Source of the DNA: a virus
IMG/VR virus record: IMGVR_UViG_3300031718_000020
Location: 1 to 41,941 of that record
DNA: 41,941 nucleotides
Reading direction: 5' to 3' (one strand)
Shown here: piece by piece, positions 1-7,408 of the stretch
Numbering within the stretch: position 1 is the stretch's first letter
Layout of the letters: every line of letters begins with the position of its first letter
Notes under the pieces: model-generated
The model's input: the letters and a program-made list of their open reading frames with translations, nothing else
Database searches by the model: none
What the model was told of the DNA's origin: nothing
Program-made: the position numbers and the translations under genes

Positions 1-228
1 GCGGCCGGAATCGGCTCCCAAGCGTTCGTGGCCGGGTTCAAGTGGTAATGTCCGTCATCGGACTTGCGCCACCCGGAGGAATCGGCCGGCGGGGGCGGAG
101 GCGGCGCGGCCGGCAGGGGAGGGGGCGGCGGGGGAGCGGCCGGAATCGGCTCCCAAGCGTTCGTGGCCGGGTTCAAGTGGTAATGTCCGTCATCGGACTT
201 GCGCCACCCGGAGGAATCGGCCGGCGGG
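1..228. repeat. 135-bp tandem direct repeat encoding the WW-like module and Pro-rich linker
   Basis: Bases 1-93 recur identically at 136-228, a period of 135 bp or 45 codons, so the frame is kept. Part of the unit also recurs at the right window end (about 41858-41941). The repeat lies inside the nuclease C-terminus. The assembly may have broken here because of it, so the true number of modules is uncertain. Confidence 0.85.
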
Positions 229-1067
229 TTGACGTCGGAGCCCGCGCCCCCCATCTTTTCCGCAAGCTTCCTCTTGAGCGCTTCCCGCTGTTCGTCGGAG
301 ATCGATCCCATGATTGAGGCCATCCGTTCTTGCGGAGTCAAGTTGCAATGTGCTTGATAGGCGCATCCGCCGAACGCCTCGCAAGCTCCGGCGTTATACG
401 GGAGATCCTTCGCCCGCAAACCCGAAAGTCTGATTAGGTGCATCGTTTCGGCTAGGTCTCTAATCCTAGCCAACGTGGGAGTAATCGTGTCCCGCGTTAC
501 CGTTAGGCGCACCGTTGGGCCGGCCTTGTAAGGCGGCTTGGACTTAACGTAATTCCAAACGAGGTTACAGGAATTCGCGCCCGTGGAGGCCATCGTATGA
601 GCCGCGTAAAGACCGGCTTGGAGATTCTCTAGGAGCGTCTCCGGCGAATGGGCCCAACGCTTGGGATCACCCGTGGTCTTATGATCCCATACCTCCGGGA
701 TTCCTAGGTCCGTTTCGGCGTTCGGGCCGTCCACAAGCTCAATATCCTTGTATCCGAAAAAGGTAAGGCCCCAAGCTTTTAGGATAAAAGACTTTTCAAC
801 CCTCATGCCGGGCGTTCCCGGCTTGGGAAGCAAGTGGAGACACGCTAGGGCGCATTCCCCGGCCTCCGTGGTTAGGTCAAATGGCGTCCCGTGGATTAGC
901 CATCGCTCAATTTGCGCGTGGACACTGGAACCGAAAGCCGCGCTAGGAGAGGAAGGGACCTTCACACCGTCAAGTTTTCTCCACGCCCATTTGCGAGGAC
1001 AGAGATCGAACGCCTCTAGCGCGGAGGCGGAGATCGATCCCTCGGGTGCGGAGTCGTCCCTAGGCAT
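1..1067 (-). CDS. Cas4/RecB-like PD-(D/E)XK exonuclease, N-terminal part (gene continues at 41683..41941)
   Basis: I translated this by hand from ATG at 1067-1065. It fits a RecB/Cas4-type nuclease: GYKDIEL (motif II-like), VWDHKTT (the D-x-K catalytic motif) and QAGLY (QxxxY motif). One Cys near the N-terminus (FDLCPRKW) plus three spaced as GACEAFGGCAYQAHC could hold an Fe-S cluster, as in Cas4 and AddB. Such enzymes resect DNA ends during phage recombination. The C-terminus has two copies of a WW-like module (GWRKSDDGHYHLNPATNAW) separated by polyproline, then crosses the window ends in frame. The start overlaps the upstream gene by 8 bases, and the helicase gene follows. Total length is 428 aa if the window ends overlap, 441 aa if not. 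Confidence 0.82.
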   Translation of the reverse strand, partial: MPRDDSAPEGSISASALEAFDLCPRKWAWRKLDGVKVPSSPSAAFGSSVHAQIERWLIHGTPFDLTTEAGECALACLHLLPKPGTPGMRVEKSFILKAWGLTFFGYKDIELVDGPNAETDLGIPEVWDHKTTGDPKRWAHSPETLLENLQAGLYAAHTMASTGANSCNLVWNYVKSKPPYKAGPTVRLTVTRDTITPTLARIRDLAETMHLIRLSGLRAKDLPYNAGACEAFGGCAYQAHCNLTPQERMASIMGSISDEQREALKRKLAEKMGGAGSDVNPPADSSGWRKSDDGHYHLNPATNAWEPIPAAPPPPPPLPAAPPPPPPADSSGWRKSDDGHYHLNPATNAWEPIPA

Positions 1068-1245
1068 AGTCGGCGGGATCCACTCTAATCCAACCTGCGT
1101 CAGTAAGCACGAAATAAACGGCCTCGCAAACCGGGCAACAATCCACGATCTCACCCTCGCCGGCCGCGTAAATCCTTTCCTCAAAAGGCACGCCATGACA
1201 CGGCGTCAAAGCGTTATCATTTGCCGTGTATAGGGACCTAATCAT
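1060..1245 (-). CDS. Small Cys-rich protein, possible zinc binding
   Basis: This 61-aa protein starts at ATG 1245-1243, which overlaps the stop of the upstream gene as ATGA, indicating translational coupling. A CxxC with an extra Cys (VDCCPVCEAVYF) and an upstream CH pair suggest a small zinc ribbon. It sits between another small Cys protein and the Cas4-like nuclease, whose start overlaps its end, so a role in DNA processing or early takeover is plausible. No family was recognised. Confidence 0.7.
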   Translation of the reverse strand: MIRSLYTANDNALTPCHGVPFEERIYAAGEGEIVDCCPVCEAVYFVLTDAGWIRVDPADYA

Positions 1246-1484
1246 GCGATCCGCCGGACGTCCAGGGGCGGACGTCGAACCTTGACCGGCCCCGGCTTTG
1301 GCTCCGCGGCCGGCGCGCTGGGCAAGCCGCATTTGTAGCACCTCTCCGGGTGCTCCGGATTCGGCACATGGGCGCAAGTGGCTTGGAATGCTTGGATCTC
1401 CAACGTCAAGCGTTGGCGTTCGGCCTCGGTTCCGGCTAGTCCGAGGTCCCGCGCAAGCTCCCAAATGTGGGCGCCCGGGTGCAT
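1242..1484 (-). CDS. Small Zn-knuckle-like protein
   Basis: This is an 80-aa protein. A helical N-terminal half (IWELARDLGLAGTEAERQ) is followed by a Cys/His cluster (CAHVPNPEHPERCYKCG) that looks like a zinc knuckle, then a Pro/Arg-rich basic tail. It begins one base after the exonuclease stop and ends in an ATGA overlap with the next gene, so it lies in the replication operon. Function is unknown. The metal-binding cluster is the only functional hint. Confidence 0.7.
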   Translation of the reverse strand: MHPGAHIWELARDLGLAGTEAERQRLTLEIQAFQATCAHVPNPEHPERCYKCGLPSAPAAEPKPGPVKVRRPPLDVRRIA

Positions 1485-1485
1485 A

Positions 1486-2052
1486 TCAGTATCCCGGCAA
1501 AGCGTCCGGTTGCGCTCCCATGATCTTTGAAAACACGCGGATCGTATCCCTGACGTCGCCCATTGCCCGGTGTGATTGCTCCCCCTGGCATCCGGCCCAA
1601 ACGCGCGTGGTTTTCAGGCCCACGCCTCCAACCTCGCCGCGGACGAGATAGGGAAGCATCATGCTTGCGACGTCGAAAACGTGGTAATCCACTTCCGGCT
1701 TGTGCGGCCACGGGACGCCGCATGAACGGGCGGCGGGCCTGAGCATGCCGCGATCGAAATCGGGGTTTTGACCGATCCACGCGCCGCCGGACTCCCGCCA
1801 ACGCCGGAAGAGGCCCGCCACGGCCAGATCCAGATCCAGCGCGTTCCCGAAATTCACCTTGGAGAACGTGGCGGCCGTGAGGTCCCCATAGGGGCGAGAG
1901 TGGCGGACGAGGGTAGACCATTCTCCCGAAACGCGCCACGTTTCGACGTCCAGGATCGCGCAAGCGATCTCAATGATCTCCGCCTCCGGATCGTTGTCCG
2001 GGAGATCCGTCGTTTCGCAATCACAGAAAAACAGTTTGCCGATCTTGCTCAT
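1486..2052 (-). CDS. DnaQ-like (DEDDh) 3'-5' exonuclease
   Basis: This 188-aa protein carries the DEDDh exonuclease motifs in order: FCDCETTDLP (Exo I, D and E), IGQNPDFDRGML (Exo II) and SHRAMGDVRDT (Exo III, with the H and D five residues apart). The start at 2052 is chosen for the SD GGGAGG four bases upstream; a longer reading from further upstream runs through an intergenic hairpin. It probably degrades single-stranded 3' ends or RNA during replication or recombination. The polymerase of this phage also has its own exonuclease domain. Confidence 0.85.
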   Translation of the reverse strand: MSKIGKLFFCDCETTDLPDNDPEAEIIEIACAILDVETWRVSGEWSTLVRHSRPYGDLTAATFSKVNFGNALDLDLAVAGLFRRWRESGGAWIGQNPDFDRGMLRPAARSCGVPWPHKPEVDYHVFDVASMMLPYLVRGEVGGVGLKTTRVWAGCQGEQSHRAMGDVRDTIRVFSKIMGAQPDALPGY

Positions 2053-2124
2053 GGTGCCTCCCGGTTGGCGGAGGGAAGGGGCGAACGATTCCGGGCAGGA
2101 TCGCACCGTGCGCACCTTTCCTCC

Positions 2125-2141
2125 GCCGGCCGATGGCCGGC
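2125..2141 (-). terminator. GC-rich hairpin after the ParB-like gene
   Basis: A perfect 7-bp stem, GCCGGCC-GAT-GGCCGGC, lies a few bases past the stop of the ParB-like gene and before the exonuclease gene. It lacks a U-run, so it may act as an mRNA-stabilising or pausing hairpin, not a strong intrinsic terminator. Confidence 0.4.
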
Positions 2142-2147
2142 CCGCCG

Positions 2148-3245
2148 TCACGTGGCGGAACGGAGGTAGCGGAGGTAGCGCTTGACGTGCTTGTAGACGG
2201 AGGGGAAATCCCGGAGACCCTCCCCGGACGGGTCGTCCCCCACGATCGCGGCGAGCAAGGCACCTGTGATCTTCTGATAGTCCCCGTCCACGTATTCCCG
2301 CGAGGGGACCAAGGGGCCGTCCTTGACCGCGCGGAGCTTGTCCGTAAACGGTTCTTCCTCGTCCGCCTCGAAAGTCTTGGCCATTTCCCGGAGCACCTCC
2401 GGGGACAACTTGGCGGACTTCGCACGCTTGCCGCCGCCGGAGCCCTCGTCCGCCTCGCCGGAGCCCTCGTCCGTCTCCCCGGAGGATTCCGCCGCCTCCG
2501 AAGCGTTGCGCCGGCCGGCCTTGCCCTTGAGGGTCCCGCCCTCCGCTTCGATCTTGGCCAGCGCGTCCAACTGTTTCGCGGTCTTGTCCTCCGCGCTCAT
2601 GTCCTTGTCGTTGTAACCGATCTTGCCGATCTCATAGAGGACGGTGATAGCGATCTCCCCCGCCTCGCAACGGGCCTGGATAGCGGGGCAGCAATTCGCC
2701 GCGCGCTTCCAATTGATCAAGGTCATCTTGGTAATATTCTTGGCGCCGTCCGTGGAGAAGGCGGACAGGATCTCCGCTTCCTTGTATCCCTGACGCGCGA
2801 GGCGGGCCGCGTGATTCGCCTTTTCCAGGGGCGTCCGCACCTTGCGAAACTCGTTCTCCCGCGTGACGTCCAGCGCGTCCGAGGTCTCTTGAACGAAGTA
2901 AAACACCTTGATCGCCGTCTTGTCCGTGTCCGCCACGATGCGGGCGCTCATGGTCCGTTGGCGGCCCTTGGCCACGATGAGGGCGCCCAAGGTGTTCCGG
3001 ATGACGCACACCGGATCGCACCCGTGCTCCCGGAACATGGCCACGGCGTCATCGCTGGGCCGCCCGATCCGGTCCGCCTCGTAAAGCTCCGCGTTGAACC
3101 CGGACTCCCCCTCCCGGTATCCCGGGTCCAGGCCCACGATCCGGAGGTCATGCGGATCGGCCTCGCCCCATCGGGCCGCCTTGCTCGCCTTGCCCTTGGG
3201 GGCCTTGGTCTCCGTCTCCGCCGTCTTGCTCGCCGCCTTGGTCAT
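2148..3245 (-). CDS. ParB/Srx-domain-like DNA-binding protein
   Basis: This is a 365-aa protein. After a Lys-rich N-terminus come a ParB-type N-terminal domain (RNTLGALIVAKGRQRTMSAR resembles the region before the ParB GERR-like box) and an HTH-like stretch (TPLEKANHAARLARQGYKE, then ITKMTLINWKRA). The C-terminal third is acidic and coiled, with Ser/Glu/Gly-rich repeats (SGETDEGSGEADEGSGG). ParB-family proteins bind palindromic DNA; in phages they serve in partition, regulation or nicking. An operator-like dyad lies 18 bases before the start (3263-3278). The SD GGAGG is about 10 bases upstream. Confidence 0.72.
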   Translation of the reverse strand: MTKAASKTAETETKAPKGKASKAARWGEADPHDLRIVGLDPGYREGESGFNAELYEADRIGRPSDDAVAMFREHGCDPVCVIRNTLGALIVAKGRQRTMSARIVADTDKTAIKVFYFVQETSDALDVTRENEFRKVRTPLEKANHAARLARQGYKEAEILSAFSTDGAKNITKMTLINWKRAANCCPAIQARCEAGEIAITVLYEIGKIGYNDKDMSAEDKTAKQLDALAKIEAEGGTLKGKAGRRNASEAAESSGETDEGSGEADEGSGGGKRAKSAKLSPEVLREMAKTFEADEEEPFTDKLRAVKDGPLVPSREYVDGDYQKITGALLAAIVGDDPSGEGLRDFPSVYKHVKRYLRYLRSAT

Positions 3246-3262
3246 GTTCGTCTAGCCTCCGT

Positions 3263-3278
3263 GCGTCACGTTCGACGC
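3263..3278. promoter_or_regulatory. Operator-like dyad related to the GCGCCACGT operator family
   Basis: GCGTCACGTTCGACGC has arms GCGTC/GACGC. With flanks it matches the 10488 and 13258 operators at about 15 of 20 positions. Unlike the others it has no obvious TTGAC -35 nearby. It lies just upstream of the ParB-like gene, so autoregulation is possible. Confidence 0.45.
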
Positions 3279-3348
3279 TGGGCCTTGGAGCACGATTCAT
3301 GCCAGGGCCCTAAAACCGTTTTTTCGCGGGAACCGGCCTGCAAAAAGT

Positions 3349-3855
3349 TTACGTTTTCTTGAGCAACTCCGCCCACTCCGCGGGACATTCCCAACCATTC
3401 CCGTAACTTGCGGAGGTATGATCTTGACGTCGCGGTCCGGAAAAAAGGTCAAGGTAGGCCGTCGGGTGCGAGGCGAAGATCCGGATCGCGCGGAAAGCGG
3501 CGTCATGCGTCGCAAAGATCCGGTGCGCTAGCAGCGCAAAGATCCTGGACTCGCGGAGGGCATGGGGGCCGGAGGCGATAACCGGCTTTCCTCGGATGAG
3601 GGCCGCGCCAAGCTCCACGGCGCTCCCTTCGGACTTTGCCTCCGGGGCGACATACCAAACGAGATCGGCGTTTGCGACGCCTTGGAGGTCAAGCAAGGCT
3701 TGCTCTTTTACCTCCGCGGGCGTCAGGGGCCGATCATAACCAGGAGAGCGGGTCCAATCATAGGTTACGATCAAACCGCAATCCTTCGCCTCGGTAATGA
3801 GCGGCCGGACAACGGTTAGCCGTTCGTCCGAGCCTCCCGCGATATAGAGTTGCAT
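3349..3855 (-). CDS. Nucleoside 2-deoxyribosyltransferase-like protein
   Basis: This 168-aa protein is typical of the nucleoside 2-deoxyribosyltransferase/DUF4406-like fold: N-terminal YIAGGSDERL, then LDLQGVANADLVWYVAP and EGSAVELGAALIRGKPVI, the family's D..WY and G-E/V-E-G-A signature. Such enzymes exchange or hydrolyse nucleobases and often occur in phages with altered nucleotide pools. The ATG at 3855 is 3 bases after the 3' end of tRNA-Ile; reading further upstream would only translate the tRNA. There is no SD, so after tRNA 3' processing the mRNA would be nearly leaderless. Confidence 0.75.
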   Translation of the reverse strand: MQLYIAGGSDERLTVVRPLITEAKDCGLIVTYDWTRSPGYDRPLTPAEVKEQALLDLQGVANADLVWYVAPEAKSEGSAVELGAALIRGKPVIASGPHALRESRIFALLAHRIFATHDAAFRAIRIFASHPTAYLDLFSGPRRQDHTSASYGNGWECPAEWAELLKKT

Positions 3856-3857
3856 CG

Positions 3858-3929
3858 TGGCCCGTGCCGGAATCGAACCGGCAACCTCCGCCGTATTAGG
3901 GCGGCGCTTCTCCAAGTAGCTAACGGGCC
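3858..3929 (-). tRNA. tRNA-Ile (anticodon AAT, unusual)
   Basis: The full cloverleaf is visible: 7-bp acceptor GGCCCGT/ACGGGCC, a D arm with a 3-bp stem, anticodon stem CCGCC/GGCGG with loop CTAATAC (anticodon AAT), and T stem GCCGG/CCGGC with loop TTCGATT. The discriminator is A and CCA is not encoded. Bacterial isoleucine tRNAs normally carry GAT, so A34 is odd and would need modification to inosine or 4-way wobble. Confidence 0.85.
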
Positions 3930-4019
3930 GTGACCACGACTCCCAAACAGAGCCGGGCCGGATGCCCGGTGTTTGCCCCTCTTATACAAGGATATCGGGG
4001 AAAAACGCCGGACTCTTAG

Positions 4020-4090
4020 TAGAGCGTCAAGGAATCGAACCTTGATTAGGGGATTCAAAGTCCCCCGTCCTGCCCTTGGACGAACGCTCC
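4020..4090 (-). tRNA. tRNA-Gln (anticodon TTG)
   Basis: The acceptor is GGAGCGT/ACGCTCT with a G1-U72 wobble; tRNA-Gln commonly has a weak 1-72 pair. The D stem is GTCC/GGAC, the anticodon stem GGGGA/TCCCC with loop CTTTGAA, and the T arm CAAGG-TTCGATT-CCTTG. The discriminator is A and CCA is not encoded. It reads CAA, and CAG by wobble. Confidence 0.9.
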
Positions 4091-4302
4091 ACGTCCCCGG
4101 CGGATGAGGCTCCGGGTCCGTTCGTTTCGGGAGCTAGCGGTTTTCGGTCATGACCTCCCTTCTGAATTGGGCCCCGATCGCCCATTAGGACTCACTACTA
4201 ATCCCGATTCGCTCGGGGCAACACTTCACGGGATACCGGCTTTCCGTACGCCCACAACCGGCGAGCGTCCTTTTCTAGAGCAACCATTTATGCTCTTACG
4301 GG

Positions 4303-4384
4303 TGGGCGCGAAGGGGATTGAACCCTCATGCCTTGCGGCGCCGGAACCTAAATCCGGTGCGTATGCCGATTCCGCCACGCGCCC
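4303..4384 (-). tRNA. tRNA-Leu (anticodon TAG)
   Basis: A class II tRNA with a long variable arm. The acceptor is GGGCGCG/CGCGCCC, the anticodon stem CCGGA/TCCGG with loop TTTAGGT (anticodon TAG, reading CUA/CUN), the variable stem-loop CGCCGCAAGGCA, and the T loop TTCAATC. CCA is not encoded. Confidence 0.92.
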
Positions 4385-4411
4385 TGGTGGGCCCGCCCTG
4401 CTTCGGGCCCA
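4385..4411 (-). other. CCA-ended minihelix or terminator-like hairpin upstream of tRNA-Leu
   Basis: On the minus strand TGGGCCC pairs with GGGCCCA around a short loop and is followed directly by CCA, then tRNA-Leu. It looks like an isolated acceptor stem. It is too short for a tRNA, so it is either a GC hairpin or a tRNA remnant. Two more hairpins (GCCGG/CCGGC near 4413-4427 and GTCTC-GCAA-GAGAC near 4445-4458) follow; 4412-4566 holds no gene that I can see. Confidence 0.35.
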
Positions 4412-4566
4412 TGCCGGTTCAACCGGCTAACCTAGTGTGCGCAGTCTCTTGCGAGACATAAGCACCTCCGATCCCCTTTCTCCGCGGCCCGGGTAAAAGT
4501 ATTTTCGCGGTCCCCGGGCCGGCCACACCGGGAGCGCCCGCTAGCCATTACGGCGCCCGCACCGGG

Positions 4567-4683
4567 CTAGCGCCTCCGCGCCGGCCCCTGCTCCACGTCC
4601 GGTGACAGGAAAACCGCGGGCGATCGGAAGAACGCCAACCATCGGGCAATGATCGCAAAATACGGGTCCCTGAGCGCACGCAT
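4567..4683 (-). CDS. Small hydrophobic protein (38 aa)
   Basis: The ATG at 4683-4681 has a good SD (GGAGG, 7 bases upstream). The 38-aa product has an amphipathic or hydrophobic middle (FAIIARWLAFFRSPAVFL) and a basic end. It follows another small membrane protein in the early operon, so a membrane-acting peptide is possible, for example a holin-like or host-takeover peptide. No family was recognised. Confidence 0.55.
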   Translation of the reverse strand: MRALRDPYFAIIARWLAFFRSPAVFLSPDVEQGPARRR

Positions 4684-4745
4684 CGATCGGCCTCCGTCCG
4701 TGGGATGACTAGAACGTATCCGGATCCAGGCTTGCCGGTCAAGCC

Positions 4746-5018
4746 TTATTTCGCGTGGATCCGCGTCGATCCACGGGACGTCACGGCCGGGCCGACCAAC
4801 GCCCCAACGAGGACCACGGACCAAATCAAGAGGGCCACGGCAAACGCCTCCGCCCCGGTCCAGGGCCGCCGGAACATGGGCGCCCGGTCCCGTAGCTCCG
4901 GGAACGTGACCACGTACCCGGCAAGGCGGCGAGCGGCGGCCCATGCCTCGCGCCGCGGGAGGCGACGCACGCGCCGGAAAAAGCGATACCCCCAAAACGT
5001 GTCAATCAAGCCTTGCAT
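4746..5018 (-). CDS. Small membrane protein with one C-terminal TM helix
   Basis: This is a 90-aa product from ATG 5018-5016, chosen for SD GGAGG 8 bases upstream; it overlaps the primase end by 13 bases. A strongly basic N-terminal half (FFRRVRRLPRREAWAAARR) precedes a single TM segment (FAVALLIWSVVLVGALVG). Candidates are a holin or spanin-like protein or a membrane anchor for replication; the sequence does not decide. It is co-transcribed with the primase-helicase. Confidence 0.68.
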   Translation of the reverse strand: MQGLIDTFWGYRFFRRVRRLPRREAWAAARRLAGYVVTFPELRDRAPMFRRPWTGAEAFAVALLIWSVVLVGALVGPAVTSRGSTRIHAK

Positions 5019-7408
5019 ACCCGATCCTCCGTATCGACGGCCAAAGCCGCCTTGATTTCTTCCAAGGTAGCGAATTCGGTTTCTTGGGCCCACGCCACGA
5101 TATGATCCGTGTCAATGTGGCGGTAATTCAATGCGCCCTTGCTCCCGGGGATATTGAGGTGCGGCCGGTCCTCCCGGGATAGTCCGGCGATAGCCTGAGC
5201 AAGGCGGCCCGTTGACGGAGTGGCCTCGTTGGGCACGTAAAGTTGCCAGTTATCCAAAATGACGCGCGTGGTTACGAGCAAACGGTTTTTTGAGATCCGG
5301 GCCTGATAAGTCTTGCCGATATCCACCCGGCGCGGATCACGGAGATAACCGACTAGCCATTGACAAACCGAGGACCGGATCCCGGTCTTGGTAGTCAAGG
5401 CGCGGTAAAAGGTCCGGTCGGGTTGACGGATGAGGAATCGACCCTCCCGGCGGATCCGGTAATTGTCCCTCAGCCAAAGCGCATGGCGGGCGATCCTGTC
5501 CTCCACGACAAACCCCGGAGCGTCCACGGCCGCGAGGAATTCCGCCGCCTCCGGCCGGACTTTGACATGGTAGAAACGGTCCCCGATGGCCTCGATATCG
5601 TTGACGGACAGGTTTTCAACGATGGCTAGGATATCCTCGTTATTGGCGGCAATCACAAGCCGGGTACAACCGAGGATCACCGTCTCCGGATAGAATTTCT
5701 TTTTGAAGGGGCGGGACCGGGCCGCGATCAATTCCCGTAGCTCCGCGGTCCGGCCGTAGCCTCGGAAATCCTTGGGGAGTTGCTCATCCGCGAACAGTAG
5801 GGGGCAACGTGCAAGGGCATCGTTAAAGTCCCCCATGGCGGAAGTCAGGGGCACCGGGCCGGAGGTCCGCCAAAGCCGGGCCATGCCATGGGCGAAAAGA
5901 CTTTTACCCGTGCCTTTTGCGCCCGTGAGCATTAGCGCCGCGCACGTTTCGTCAAGGAACGTGGTTAGGGCCATCCAATTAAGGACGTCCTCCGTTTTCT
6001 TGCCGCAAAGGATCTCTAGCCATACCGCGACGTCGGGATCATAGGCGGGCGTCAGGGGGCGGATAGGGCAAGGCGCTTCGATGAAAAGCCGGTGTGACTG
6101 TTCGTAGGTCGCCTCTTGCGCCCGGAGGTCCAAAAGATAGTTAGTCGCAACGGAGCCATATTCCGACATCAATTGCGAGAGGCCCTTACGGACATTCCCC
6201 GTATCGGTCTCCAACCATAGGGCTACTCCCGCCGAGCATGCCGGCGCGAGGTCCCGGAGCACGGCGTTACCGATGTCCTTGTCCGTATAAGCCTCTCCGT
6301 AAATGGCTCCGGGTCCCAAAACGTAGAATAGGTTTCCGCGCTGGATTAGCCAACGCTTGGCCATTTCGTCTAGTGCCACGCCCAATTTGTGAGCCATGGC
6401 CGCGATCTCGTCCTCGGTATAGGGCCAATCCCGGGTAGGATCGACATGGGCGAAAGCTTGGCGGATGCGGAGTTTCTGTTCCGTGCGTTTGGCCTCGTCC
6501 TCGTCCTCCGCCTCTTGCGCCCGTTCGGCTAGCGCACGCTCTAGCTTTTGGGCCACCCGTTCGACGGTGTATTCCCCTTTCCACGCCATGACTTGGAGCG
6601 ATTGCGCGAAATGCTCCGCAATGCTCATCGCCTCCGCGTTGGGAAATGCCTCCGCGAGGTCTTGGCACAGTTGGAAAACGGTATTGTCAATGTTGCCCTG
6701 TTCCGCGAACGGCTCGCCTTTGCAGAGCCGGGACAGGGCCTCCCCCATCGTGGCGCGCCATTCGTCCTTTGCGCGTTTCCAACGCTGGGCCAACCTATCG
6801 AGGCGATCCCGGGTAATCTTTTGGGTCCCCTGGACCACGCGGGGGACGTCCGTGGATTTGAGGGAATCGACGTCAAACGCTTTGCCGCGGAAAGTGACGT
6901 ATTCCGCGTCATGCTCGGACCCGGGAGGGGCAAAGGCGCCGAAATAGGGGCGGGAGGCGTCTTTACATTTCGGATCCGCGACCATTCCGAAGTAAGCGAC
7001 GAATTTAGGCCAGAATTTGCGCCATTCCCGCGCCTCTACTGGCCGCGTGAATTCTACACAAACCCTAGCCGACCATAGCCCTTTTTCGTGGAGATTCTTG
7101 GAGTGACTCCACGTCGTATAAAGGACCGCGTTAAATGGCTCAACCTTACGGATAACCTCCAAGAGTTGCCCGGCCGAAACATGGTCAACGTCCAGGACTC
7201 CGAAGGCTACGGAGACCACGTTCTCCAAGCGCCGGGGCTTGCCCGGGGGATAGCGCGCCGGGGAGAACATGGGCAACGCCCCGGCGTCTTTCGCGTCGTG
7301 CGCGAAATCGAATCTATGCGGCCCCACGGAGGCCACGAACGCCTCCCATGAGAGGTCAACCTCTTTGGGTTGATTGTCGTGGGCCGTCTTGAACGTGGAA
7401 ATGATCAC
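5006..7408 (-). CDS. Primase-polymerase / SF3-like helicase fusion
   Basis: This is an 800-aa replication initiator. The N-terminal 200 residues look like an AEP-type primase: FGVLDVDHVS (D-x-D), TTWSHS (the s-x-H motif) and ARVCVEFTRP. The C-terminal half is a D5/VirE-type helicase: Walker A LTGAKGTGKS, Walker B PLLFADEQLP and sensor-like RLVIAANNEDIL. It would unwind and prime the origin. The GTG start at 7408 overlaps the TGA of the upstream HTH ORF (GTGA), suggesting coupling. It is the first large gene leftward of the AT-rich hub, the usual place for an origin-acting protein. Confidence 0.88.
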   Translation of the reverse strand: MIISTFKTAHDNQPKEVDLSWEAFVASVGPHRFDFAHDAKDAGALPMFSPARYPPGKPRRLENVVSVAFGVLDVDHVSAGQLLEVIRKVEPFNAVLYTTWSHSKNLHEKGLWSARVCVEFTRPVEAREWRKFWPKFVAYFGMVADPKCKDASRPYFGAFAPPGSEHDAEYVTFRGKAFDVDSLKSTDVPRVVQGTQKITRDRLDRLAQRWKRAKDEWRATMGEALSRLCKGEPFAEQGNIDNTVFQLCQDLAEAFPNAEAMSIAEHFAQSLQVMAWKGEYTVERVAQKLERALAERAQEAEDEDEAKRTEQKLRIRQAFAHVDPTRDWPYTEDEIAAMAHKLGVALDEMAKRWLIQRGNLFYVLGPGAIYGEAYTDKDIGNAVLRDLAPACSAGVALWLETDTGNVRKGLSQLMSEYGSVATNYLLDLRAQEATYEQSHRLFIEAPCPIRPLTPAYDPDVAVWLEILCGKKTEDVLNWMALTTFLDETCAALMLTGAKGTGKSLFAHGMARLWRTSGPVPLTSAMGDFNDALARCPLLFADEQLPKDFRGYGRTAELRELIAARSRPFKKKFYPETVILGCTRLVIAANNEDILAIVENLSVNDIEAIGDRFYHVKVRPEAAEFLAAVDAPGFVVEDRIARHALWLRDNYRIRREGRFLIRQPDRTFYRALTTKTGIRSSVCQWLVGYLRDPRRVDIGKTYQARISKNRLLVTTRVILDNWQLYVPNEATPSTGRLAQAIAGLSREDRPHLNIPGSKGALNYRHIDTDHIVAWAQETEFATLEEIKAALAVDTEDRVCKA

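Noticed and set aside
2133-3362. 409-aa plus-strand open frame opposite the ParB-like gene
   Set aside because: GC-rich antisense shadow; composition is Arg/Leu/Gly/His-rich with no domain, and the minus frame has clear ParB features and an SD.
4493-4572. Possible fourth tRNA (GCGGGCGCCGTAATGGCTAG start on minus strand)
   Set aside because: D-arm-like start but no T-loop (TTCRANNC) and no matching acceptor 3' half.
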